Assembly (NCBI RefSeq): GCF_005239135.1 | Contig: NZ_QKNX01000002.1 | Coordinates: 62,001 to 126,000, forward strand | Source: Natronomonas salsuginis | GTDB taxonomy: Archaea > Halobacteriota > Halobacteria > Halobacteriales > Haloarculaceae | Direction: 5' to 3' | Length of the DNA: 64,000 bases | Shown here: one piece after another, positions 25,091 through 32,030 of the stretch | How the letters are laid out: every line of letters starts with the position of its first letter | Numbering within the stretch: position 1 is the first letter of the stretch | Position numbers and translations under genes: made by a program | Notes under the pieces: generated by a model | Seen by the model: the letters and a program-made list of their open reading frames with translations, nothing else | Told to the model about the DNA's origin: nothing | Databases searched by the model: none

Positions 25091-25111
25091 TGTCTCCGTT
25101 CGTCGGAGACA
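25091..25111. repeat. Perfect hairpin at the integrase start
   Basis: TGTCTCCG (25091-25098) and CGGAGACA (25104-25111) flank the loop TTCGT. The hairpin begins four bases before the integrase ATG, where it could block translation or bind a regulator, and it lies 30 bases inside the attachment site. Confidence 0.7.
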
Positions 25112-25141
25112 GAGAAAACCGCTGTACGGCGGAGGAATTGT

Positions 25142-25187
25142 AACGTCCTGACGGAGATTTGAACTCCGGTCCCTGGCTCCGCAAGCC
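25142..25187. repeat. attR within the tRNA-Arg gene
   Basis: Exact copy of 14017-14062. It covers the 3' half of the functional tRNA-Arg gene including the anticodon loop, plus two bases beyond the discriminator. Confidence 0.9.
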
Positions 25188-25216
25188 AAGAGGATAGTCC
25201 ACTACCCTACCAGGAC
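25144..25216 (-). tRNA. tRNA-Arg (anticodon GCG)
   Basis: The 73-nt minus-strand sequence folds into a full cloverleaf: acceptor GUCCUGG/UCAGGAC (with one G-U), D arm GGGU..AUCC, anticodon arm UUGGC-UUGCGGA-GCCAG with anticodon GCG, T arm CGGAG-UUCAAAU-CUCCG and discriminator G. CCA is not encoded. It decodes CGC and CGU. Its 3' half was regenerated by the integrated element. Confidence 0.93.
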
Positions 25217-25385
25217 TCACCTACTCGTATCCGGCATCGACGTATAGGGGTTACGATTCGGTCGCCCGCGCCCGAGGGTATTTATCGGATGCCGGGGCCA
25301 CTCGGCGTATGCCACACCCAGACCGCGGCGGATCGACCCGACACCGACAACGCTTTTCGGGAGGCCGTGTTTGCTCTCCGTAGCA

Positions 25386-26771
25386 ATGGGCGCTATCGAG
25401 GAAATTTATGAGGACCTCGACGCCGACGTCTCCGAGGAGGAGTTCCGTGAGGCCGTCGAAGCGAAGGTAGAACAGATGGGCGGGCTCGCGGACGAGGAAA
25501 CGGCCGCGATGCTCATCGCCCACGACCTCGACGGGGGCGAGGTCGAGACGATCGCGGACATCGAACCCGGCTTGGAGGAAGTGAAGTTCCTCGGCAAGGT
25601 CACCGGGGTCGGCGAGTTGCGGACGTTCGAGCGCGACGGCGAGGACGACGAGGGCCACGTGTTGAACCTCGACGTCGCCGACGAGTCCGGTGCCGTCCGG
25701 GTCGCGCTGTGGGACGAGGACGCCATCGCCGCCGAGGAGGAGATCGCCGTCGGGGACGTCTTTCGAATCAAGGGGCGGCCCAAGGACGGATACAACGGCA
25801 CGGAGGTCAGCGCCGACCGGCTCGAACCCGACGACGAGGCGACGATCGACGTCGATATCGGGGGGCGCGTGACGGCGGACTCGCTGTCGATGGGCCAATC
25901 CGACGTGAACCTCCGAGGGGTCGTACTCGACACCGGTTCGATCAGGACGTTCGATCGCGACGACGGCAGCGAGGGGCGTGTGTCGAACCTGACGCTCGGC
26001 GACGAGACCGGCCGTGTTCGGGTGACGCTGTGGGACGAGCGCGCCGACGCCGCGACGGAACTCGCCCCCGGCCAGAGCGTCGAGATCGTCGACGGCTACG
26101 TCCGCGAGCGCGACGGCTCGCTCGAACTCCACGTCGGCTCCCGAAGCGAGATCGACGAGCTCGATGAGGCGATCGAGTTCGTCCCCGACGCGGACGACAT
26201 CGCGGACCTTGAGATCGACCAGACCGTCGATATCGCGGGGGTCGTCCGCTCGGCCGACCCGAAGCGGACGTTCGATCGCGACGACGGCAGCGAGGGGCAG
26301 GTGAGAAACGTTCGCATTCAAGACAAGACTGGCGACATCCGGGTCGCGCTGTGGGGCGAGAAAGCCGACGCGGACCTCGGTCCCGGCGACGAGGTGTTCT
26401 GCGCGGACGTCGAGATTCAAGATGGGTGGCAAGACGACCTCGAAGCCTCCGCTGGCTGGCGGTCGACGATCGCCGTCATCGACGGCGCGGAGCCGGATCG
26501 GGGTGCCGATTCTGCCGGACTGGATGAGTTCGCCGACGGCTCAGCGCCGGAGCGTTCCTCGTCGACTGAACCGGACGACGATCGGGACTCGGGCGACGAC
26601 GAACCGGAGACGTTCACCGGCACCGTCGTCCAGCCGGGTGAGCCGGTCATCCTCGACAGCGGCGAGGAGACGATCCACGTCGAGACGGACGCCGACGTAC
26701 ACCTCGGCCAGGAGGTCACCGTTCGGGGTCGCCGCGACGGCGATACGTTCCTCGCCGACGACGTTTTCTGA
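25386..26771 (+). CDS. Single-strand DNA-binding replication protein A, multi-OB type
   Basis: A 461-aa RPA without a zinc finger, matching in type the essential Haloferax Rpa2/RpaC. Three OB folds repeat the same pairs: RTFERD then RVALWDE, RTFDRDDGSEGR then RVTLWDE, RTFDRDDGSEGQ then RVALWGE. An acidic linker and a short C-terminal OB-like segment (GTVVQPGEPVILDSG) follow. It coats single-stranded DNA in replication and repair. I chose ATG 25386 (MGAIEEIYEDLD). The next two genes are histone and histone deacetylase, an order also known in Haloferax. Confidence 0.88.
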   Translation: MGAIEEIYEDLDADVSEEEFREAVEAKVEQMGGLADEETAAMLIAHDLDGGEVETIADIEPGLEEVKFLGKVTGVGELRTFERDGEDDEGHVLNLDVADESGAVRVALWDEDAIAAEEEIAVGDVFRIKGRPKDGYNGTEVSADRLEPDDEATIDVDIGGRVTADSLSMGQSDVNLRGVVLDTGSIRTFDRDDGSEGRVSNLTLGDETGRVRVTLWDERADAATELAPGQSVEIVDGYVRERDGSLELHVGSRSEIDELDEAIEFVPDADDIADLEIDQTVDIAGVVRSADPKRTFDRDDGSEGQVRNVRIQDKTGDIRVALWGEKADADLGPGDEVFCADVEIQDGWQDDLEASAGWRSTIAVIDGAEPDRGADSAGLDEFADGSAPERSSSTEPDDDRDSGDDEPETFTGTVVQPGEPVILDSGEETIHVETDADVHLGQEVTVRGRRDGDTFLADDVF

Positions 26772-26821
26772 CCCGCCACGCGCTCGCAAAGATTAAGGCC
26801 GACTCGCTCCCGGTGTGATGT

Positions 26822-27259
26822 ATGAGCGTCGAGTTACCGTTCGCCCCGGTCGATACGGTCATCCGACGGAACGCGGGGCAGCTGCGGGTCAGCGCCGAGG
26901 CCGCCGAGGAACTCGCCCGACGAATCCAGATCCGCGGCGCAGAACTGGCCGCATCCGCTGCTGAACGGGCGACGGAAGACGGCCGAAAGACGCTGATGGC
27001 CGAGGATTTCGACGCTCAGACCGTCGATAAGGATCTCCTCGAACTGCCGGTCGCCCCGATCGATCGGATCGCAAGACTCGACATCGACGATCAGTACCGG
27101 GTGTCAATGGATGCTCGGATCGCCCTCGCGGGCGAACTCGAATCGTACGCCGACACCGTCGCCACCGCCGCGGCCATCCTGGCTCGCCACGCCGATCGGC
27201 GGACGATCAAGGCCGAGGATATGACCGCGTACTACGAACTCGAACCGTACTTCGAATGA
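26822..27259 (+). CDS. hstA: Archaeal histone with two fused histone folds
   Basis: A 145-aa protein made of two histone folds in one chain: fold 1 from LPFAPVDTVIRRNA to LMAEDFDA, fold 2 from LPVAPIDRIARLD to IKAEDMTAYY. Tandem-fold histones of this length are standard in haloarchaea; in Haloferax the homolog acts more as a global regulator than as a packager. It is acidic, unlike most archaeal histones. The stop overlaps the deacetylase start in ATGA (27256-27259). Confidence 0.93.
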   Translation: MSVELPFAPVDTVIRRNAGQLRVSAEAAEELARRIQIRGAELAASAAERATEDGRKTLMAEDFDAQTVDKDLLELPVAPIDRIARLDIDDQYRVSMDARIALAGELESYADTVATAAAILARHADRRTIKAEDMTAYYELEPYFE

Positions 27260-28263
27260 AGTTCGGCTACCGCGAGATCTGCTTAGAACACGATACTGGC
27301 CCGCGGCACCCCGAGACGGCGGACCGCATCCGGGCGATTCGCCGTGGGCTCGCCAAACGCCACGGCGTCGAGTACCACGACGGGGCCCCCGCTGACCGTG
27401 ACGCCGTCGAGGCGGTGCACGATCCCGCCTACATCAGCGAAATCGAGTCCTTTTGCGCCGACGGGGGCGGCACGTGGGACGCCGACACCGTCGCCGTCGA
27501 GGAGACGTGGGACGCGGCGCTGGCGTCGGCCGGACTCGCCCGCTGGGCGGTCGAAGAGGCGATCGACGGATCGGATGGCCGCCAGACCCCCTTCGCCATC
27601 GGCCGGCCGCCGGGCCACCACGCCGAGTTCGACGAGGCGATGGGCTTTTGTTTTTTCAACAACGCCGCCGTTGCCGCCCATTGGGCGGTCGATCACGCTG
27701 AGGGCGTCGATAGCGCAGTGATCTTCGATTGGGACGTCCACCACGGAAACGGCACGCAGGACATCTTCTACGATCGGGACGACGTCTTCTACGTCTCCAT
27801 CCACGAGCAGGGGCTCTTTCCGGGGACGGGCGAGGTGCTCGAAACCGGCGGGCCGAACGCCCGAAAGACGATCCTCAACGCGCCGTTGCCGGGCGGAAGC
27901 GGAGACGAGGAGTACACCGCGGTCGTCGACGAACTACTCGACCCGGCGATCGAGCGGTTCGCCCCGGACCTCTTCGTCGTCAGCGCCGGCTTCGACGCCC
28001 ATCGCCACGATCCTATCTCGCGGATGCGCGTCTCGACGGAGGGGTACGGCCACATGACCGATCGCGTCCGGACGATCGCGGATCGACACGACGCCGCCCT
28101 GGCGTTCGTCCTCGAGGGCGGCTACGGGCTCGACGCGCTCGCCGAGTCCGTCGGGATGGTGCACGAGGTCTTCGACGGTCGGGAGCCCGTCGAACCCGAC
28201 GGTGACGTGCTCTCGAAGGCCGAACGCGTCATCGACGACGTCAGAGCCGCCCACGAACTGTGA
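27256..28263 (+). CDS. hdaI: Histone deacetylase family protein (HdaI-like)
   Basis: A 335-aa zinc-dependent class II-type deacetylase. The active site is visible: RPPGHHAEFDEAMGFCFFNN (general-base histidines), DWDVHHGNGTQ (zinc aspartate and histidine), SAGFDAH (zinc aspartate) and LEGGYG. Targets could be acetyl-lysine on proteins, acetylpolyamines or other amides. Coupling to the histone gene by a four-base overlap suggests a functional link, although halophilic histones have few lysine-rich tails. Cytosolic. Confidence 0.92.
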   Translation: MKFGYREICLEHDTGPRHPETADRIRAIRRGLAKRHGVEYHDGAPADRDAVEAVHDPAYISEIESFCADGGGTWDADTVAVEETWDAALASAGLARWAVEEAIDGSDGRQTPFAIGRPPGHHAEFDEAMGFCFFNNAAVAAHWAVDHAEGVDSAVIFDWDVHHGNGTQDIFYDRDDVFYVSIHEQGLFPGTGEVLETGGPNARKTILNAPLPGGSGDEEYTAVVDELLDPAIERFAPDLFVVSAGFDAHRHDPISRMRVSTEGYGHMTDRVRTIADRHDAALAFVLEGGYGLDALAESVGMVHEVFDGREPVEPDGDVLSKAERVIDDVRAAHEL

Positions 28264-28272
28264 GCTGCGAGC

Positions 28273-29616
28273 TCAGGGTCTCGGATAGAAGTACTTCGCC
28301 AGCTCCGTACCGAACTGCGCCGCGAGCGCCGCCACTTCTTTGCCGACGAGTATCTCGTGGTCGGCCTTGAGCGCCGACTCGACGTGTGGACCGAGCGAGA
28401 CGTCGAAAAGCGTCGAACGGACGAGCTCGCCGGGCGTTCTGGCGTCCCGCGTTCGTTCGACGACGTAGCGTCCGTTCTCGTCGATAAACGGGCCGGTCGT
28501 GTCCCCGTCACGATAGGCGCGATAGAATCCCTCGGCGTGCTCTCGGACGCCGACCGGCGGGCCGTCGTGTCTGGCGATCGCCGGGAGTTCGCCGACCGCA
28601 CACTCGACGAGCAACACGGCGTCGTCGGCCGCGAAACACGAACTCCGCATCGGGGCGAACCCTGCACGTTCGAGCGCGCCCTCGATGCCAGCGAGGGACT
28701 TTTCGAGCTGTGGATACAGCTGGTCGTCGACGATGCTCGGCGTGGCGAACCGGACGGCGATCGGGGCCGTCGCGCGGTCATCGAGCGCAGCCTCGACTTC
28801 GTCGGCCGAGAGCGGGTTCCGCGTGGATGCCTCGAACAGTTTGACCCGCGGATCCGCCGACAGGTCGCGGGCGTAGTGGATCGTCCGCGCAACGTTTCGG
28901 GCCGAACAGACGGCCGCGACGTTGCGCTCGGGGTCGGTCGGATCGATCATCACTAGCGGGTCGTCGAACGACCGCGTCCCGTGCCCTTCGGGATCGAATC
29001 GGAGCGGCGGCGTCCAGTCGACTGCGGCGTCGATGAACGCCCGAAATCCGCCGTACTCCAACACGAGCAACTCCGTCAGGAAACCGGAGAACCCCTTCGT
29101 TCGCAGGTCGCTCCCGTACGTTCCGATCGCCGAGAGGAACGCCTTTGCGACGCGGACGTCGTCGGCCACCGGATCGATTCGGTCCGCGAGGTACGCCGTG
29201 TGAAACGGCGTTCTATCGACTGCCGAACGGATCTCGGCCGCGTCCTCGACGGCGTAGCACGGAACGCAATCGACGTCGAACCCGCGGAACTCCCCCTTGA
29301 CGTAGGGATGCTCTGCGAACTCCTCGTGGCCGTTCGGGAGCACCGCGTGTCCGACCTCGAGCCCGTAGCGTTCGAGTTCGTCTCGGCCCAACTCGGGCGA
29401 AAAGAGCACGAACAGATCGATATCCCGATCCCCGGCGAGCCACGTTCCACGAGCGGTCGACCCGACGAGTTTCGTTTCGGCAGCAACCGGCAACGAATCG
29501 ATCGCCCCGCTCGCCCGCTCGGCGAGCGCTTCGACGGCCGATTCGAGGGCCTCGACCTCCGATTCGTCGGGAACCACGCGATCGCGGACCTCGGTCACGA
29601 CCGATTCGAACGACAT
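28273..29616 (-). CDS. cca: Class I CCA-adding tRNA nucleotidyltransferase
   Basis: A 447-aa archaeal (class I) enzyme that adds CCA to tRNA 3' ends, needed here because the three tRNA genes lack encoded CCA. The nucleotidyltransferase motif is GSTARGTWLAGDRDIDLFVLF with the two catalytic aspartates (DID). ETKLVGST and KAFLSAIGTYGSDLRTKGFSGFL are characteristic. Length fits the family (430-460 aa). It is convergent with the deacetylase gene, ten bases apart. Confidence 0.95.
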   Translation of the reverse strand: MSFESVVTEVRDRVVPDESEVEALESAVEALAERASGAIDSLPVAAETKLVGSTARGTWLAGDRDIDLFVLFSPELGRDELERYGLEVGHAVLPNGHEEFAEHPYVKGEFRGFDVDCVPCYAVEDAAEIRSAVDRTPFHTAYLADRIDPVADDVRVAKAFLSAIGTYGSDLRTKGFSGFLTELLVLEYGGFRAFIDAAVDWTPPLRFDPEGHGTRSFDDPLVMIDPTDPERNVAAVCSARNVARTIHYARDLSADPRVKLFEASTRNPLSADEVEAALDDRATAPIAVRFATPSIVDDQLYPQLEKSLAGIEGALERAGFAPMRSSCFAADDAVLLVECAVGELPAIARHDGPPVGVREHAEGFYRAYRDGDTTGPFIDENGRYVVERTRDARTPGELVRSTLFDVSLGPHVESALKADHEILVGKEVAALAAQFGTELAKYFYPRP

Positions 29617-29749
29617 ACCCGCGGTTGCGGCGTCGATTTATAAAGCGTATCGGTGCGACTCGATCGTTCGTGGATCGGATGAGTCGACAGCGGGCGGCAG
29701 TGAAACGAAAGCCATATCAAGCAAATCGCAGTATGATGGAATGCGAAAG

Positions 29750-29822
29750 GCCGCCGTAGCTCAGTTGGTAGAGCACCTGGTTGTTACCCAGGTTGTCCCA
29801 GGTTCGAGACCTGGCGGCGGCG
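29750..29822 (+). tRNA. tRNA-Asn (anticodon GTT)
   Basis: The 73-nt cloverleaf has acceptor GCCGCCG/CGGCGGC, D arm GCUC..GAGC, anticodon arm CCUGG-UUGUUAC-CCAGG (anticodon GUU), T arm CCAGG-UUCGAGA-CCUGG and discriminator G. No encoded CCA. Confidence 0.95.
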
Positions 29823-29912
29823 TCACAGTTCCTCTCTCGTCCCTTCCCGTCCCGAGCGAGTCGTCTCCCCGCTATACCGCCCGTCGTCTCTCGCTTCGGC
29901 GGACGCGGCCAT

Positions 29913-30322
29913 CTAGTCGGCGCGCTCGGCCGCGAGATCGATCCACTCCCGTTCGCTCTCGAACGCACTCCGAAGTCGCTCTCGATCGACAGTCGCCGGT
30001 CGCCGCATCCCGTCGACCCCGTCCTCGAATCGAAAAAGACGAGTTCGATATCCGGCGTTCCCTCCTCGCTGCGTCGAAACGACACGTCGACGCCGGTGTA
30101 TTCGGCGGCGTGTTCCGTCCAGTACACCGCCACATCGTCGGTGAGCACCTTCACGTTGTGATCGCTCTCGCTGTTGTTAACGACGGTGATCGTCGTCACC
30201 CCCGCGAGCGGGTGCTCGCCGCCACCGAGAATATCGTCTGCCCGCGATTCCACGTCCGATCGAACCTCAGAGCAACCCGCGAGCGCTACTCCAGTGATCG
30301 CGTGGCGACGGCTCAACTCCAT
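29913..30322 (-). pseudogene. Haloarchaeal lipoprotein gene with single-base frameshift
   Basis: The frame starts MELSRRHAITGVALAGCSEV, a Tat-type lipoprotein signal with an unusually short hydrophobic core and lipobox ALAGC, then ITVVNNSESDHNVKVL. After IELVFF the frame loses coding character, but one added T in the run of five (A5 on the plus strand, 30033-30037) would continue as RFEDGVDGMRRPATVDRERL and end at a stop at 29913-29915. The unshifted frame runs through the tRNA-Asn gene. Either a recent mutation or a homopolymer sequencing error. Function unknown. Confidence 0.6.
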
Positions 30323-30428
30323 GTCTGCGATATGTGCCGAGGTATGGTATATGTCGTCGCCGACTCGGCCACTGAGTCGATCACTATTCGGCAGACTGAA
30401 GAGGAACGGGGGGATATCAAGATCCGAA

Positions 30429-30533
30429 GGGCCCTTAGCTCAGTGGTTAGAGCGCTCGGCTCATACTCCCGGTCGCCTCCGTGCGACGGGATGGGACACC
30501 GAGTGGTCGCTGGTTCGAATCCTGCAGGGCCCA
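30429..30533 (+). tRNA. Intron-containing tRNA with CAU anticodon (Ile2 or elongator Met)
   Basis: Exons 30429-30465 and about 30498-30533 form a cloverleaf with acceptor GGGCCCU/AGGGCCC, D arm GCUC..GAGC, anticodon arm CUCGG-CUCAUAA-CCGAG and discriminator A. A 32-base intron follows position 37, the canonical archaeal site, and contains the hairpin GUCGC/GCGAC. The T stem has one U-U mismatch. The anticodon reads as Met, but the GGGCCC acceptor with A73 resembles archaeal tRNA-Ile, where C34 would be changed to agmatidine to read AUA. Confidence 0.85.
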
Positions 30534-30864
30534 TCGAAATTTCACGCGGTATCGAGTCGTTACCCAACAGCGCATGGGTCACCTTAGACGGCCGAAACTG
30601 GTTGTTTCGGAATCTCGAACGTCGGTCACAGCGTCGTGGCCGAACGAGACTCTCGTTTGGAGTCTCCGCCATCCGGCGAATCCTGTAACTGCGACCGTGG
30701 CAATGTCCGTGGTGGCATGGTCCCTCCATCGGCATTCCCACTCCGCTTCTCGCTAGCTCCCGTCTCGACACGGAGAACGCCGTCTCCAAGTTGTTATGAT
30801 TAATAATAGTCATTTCTAGCCGGGTGGAACTGGTCGCTCTCAGATCGAGTACGCCGAGGGGCAG
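30534..30864. other. Intergenic region, no gene seen
   Basis: About 330 bases after the tRNA contain no frame I consider coding and no clear repeat. TGATTAATAATAG near 30798-30810 is AT-rich and may be a promoter or terminator remnant. Confidence 0.4.
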
Positions 30865-31050
30865 CTACGCGTGGCCGTCGCGCCCGAATCGCGCCCTGAT
30901 CGTGTTGATGAGAATCGGGAGAACCATGCCGACGCCGATGAGGAGCGCGAGTCGAAGCAGCCGATTGTCGCTAAACTGCAACGCGAGGAGCCACAGCCCG
31001 ATGCCGAGCAGCCCGAACGCCGTCGCGATCTTCCCGTCGACACTGGCCAT
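30865..31050 (-). CDS. Small two-helix membrane protein
   Basis: A 61-aa protein: MASVDGKIATAFGLLGIGLW, then a helix LLALQF, then LLRLALLIGVGMVLPILINTIRA and a basic tail. Two membrane helices joined by a short loop. Small proteins of this pattern are frequent in haloarchaea; the family has no known function to me. It is divergent from the CBS-domain gene. Confidence 0.65.
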   Translation of the reverse strand: MASVDGKIATAFGLLGIGLWLLALQFSDNRLLRLALLIGVGMVLPILINTIRARFGRDGHA

Positions 31051-31178
31051 GTCGGTCGGATATCGGGCGACCGAAGTATAGCTGCCGATCGACCGCTCCC
31101 GGACGAAACGGTCCGGAACGCGCTATCTGACGGGACAGGTCGGTGGACTTAGTACGGAGGCGCGGAAAGGGAGTCGGT

Positions 31179-32030
31179 ATGAACGTTGCAGACGCGATGA
31201 CGCCACGCTCGGAGGTGATCACCGTTGAGATCCCCGGAATGCGTGAGGACGTGCTCGAATATCTGCAGGACCGTGGGTTCTCGTCGGTCCCCGTGATTCG
31301 ATCGACCGACGACGGCGAGCAGTTTCGCGGGCTCGTCACCCGCGAATCGCTCATCGAACAGCCCGACGAGGACCAGCTCGCGCTCCTCAAGCGCGAGGTT
31401 CCGTCCGTCGGCCGGTCCACCTCCATGACCGAACTCGCCGAGCTCGTCCTCGAATCCGGCGAGCGTCGAGTTCCGGTGGTCGAAGACGGCGAGCTTCTCG
31501 GAATCGTCACCGTCACGGACATCGTTCGGGCCATCGCCGAGGGCGAACAGGACGGCGACGCCACCGTCGACGCGTTGGCGACGCGCGAAGTCAACACCGT
31601 GTATCACGCGACGCCTCTGCCAGTCGCCGAGCGGGAGATCTCATACGCGAACGTGCCCTACGCCGTCGTGCTCGACGACGATGGCAGACAGACCGGGATG
31701 GTCACCGAAGTCGATATTATCGAAGTCGCCCGCGTGGTGCAGGGCGAGTCCAACCCAGGCGACGCCGTCGCCAACCAAGACGACGAGTGGATGTGGGAGG
31801 GGATCAAGGCTGTCGGGAGTCGGTCGATCCCCACGCTCAACGTCGAGATCCCGTCGACGGCGGTCTCGGAGTTCATGACGGAGGATCTCGTCACCGTCTC
31901 GAAGACCCGATCCGCTCGCGACGCCGCACAGCTCATGCTCTCGAACGACATCGAACAGATCCCGCTGCTCTCCGGCGACGAACTCATCGGCATCGTGCGC
32001 GATATCGATCTGCTGGAGGCGCTGGTATGA
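31179..32030 (+). CDS. Four-CBS-domain protein
   Basis: A 283-aa protein containing four CBS motifs (VADAMTPRSEVITV, REVPSVGRSTSMTELAELV, VNTVYHATPLPVAEREI, VSEFMTEDLVTVSKTRSA), i.e. two Bateman modules that usually bind adenine nucleotides. No other domain is present, so it probably regulates a partner. Its stop overlaps the glyS start in ATGA (32027-32030), and this strict coupling suggests the partner may be glycyl-tRNA synthetase or at least coordinated expression. I chose ATG 31179 by domain start. Confidence 0.87.
   Translation: MNVADAMTPRSEVITVEIPGMREDVLEYLQDRGFSSVPVIRSTDDGEQFRGLVTRESLIEQPDEDQLALLKREVPSVGRSTSMTELAELVLESGERRVPVVEDGELLGIVTVTDIVRAIAEGEQDGDATVDALATREVNTVYHATPLPVAEREISYANVPYAVVLDDDGRQTGMVTEVDIIEVARVVQGESNPGDAVANQDDEWMWEGIKAVGSRSIPTLNVEIPSTAVSEFMTEDLVTVSKTRSARDAAQLMLSNDIEQIPLLSGDELIGIVRDIDLLEALV

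Larger units (their letters stand above)
14017..25187. mobile_element. Integrated plasmid-like element in tRNA-Arg(GCG)
   Basis: The 11.1-kb segment is bounded by an exact 46-base direct repeat, 14017-14062 and 25142-25187, equal to the 3' half of the tRNA-Arg gene at 25144-25216. A tyrosine recombinase gene sits 58 bases from the tRNA end. Inside are a primase-helicase-like protein, many small zinc-binding proteins, AT-rich genes unlike the flanks, three dispersed palindromic repeats and structured noncoding DNA. There are no capsid, terminase or tail genes, so an integrative plasmid or satellite fits better than a provirus. The element regenerates the tRNA at its right end. Confidence 0.88.

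Noticed and set aside
14017-25187. Provirus interpretation of the integrated element
   Set aside because: No major capsid, portal, terminase, packaging ATPase or tail protein could be recognised.
29717-29912. Extension of the lipoprotein frame through tRNA-Asn on the opposite strand
   Set aside because: The residues after IELVFF lack protein character and cross a tRNA gene; a one-base correction gives a better frame ending before it.
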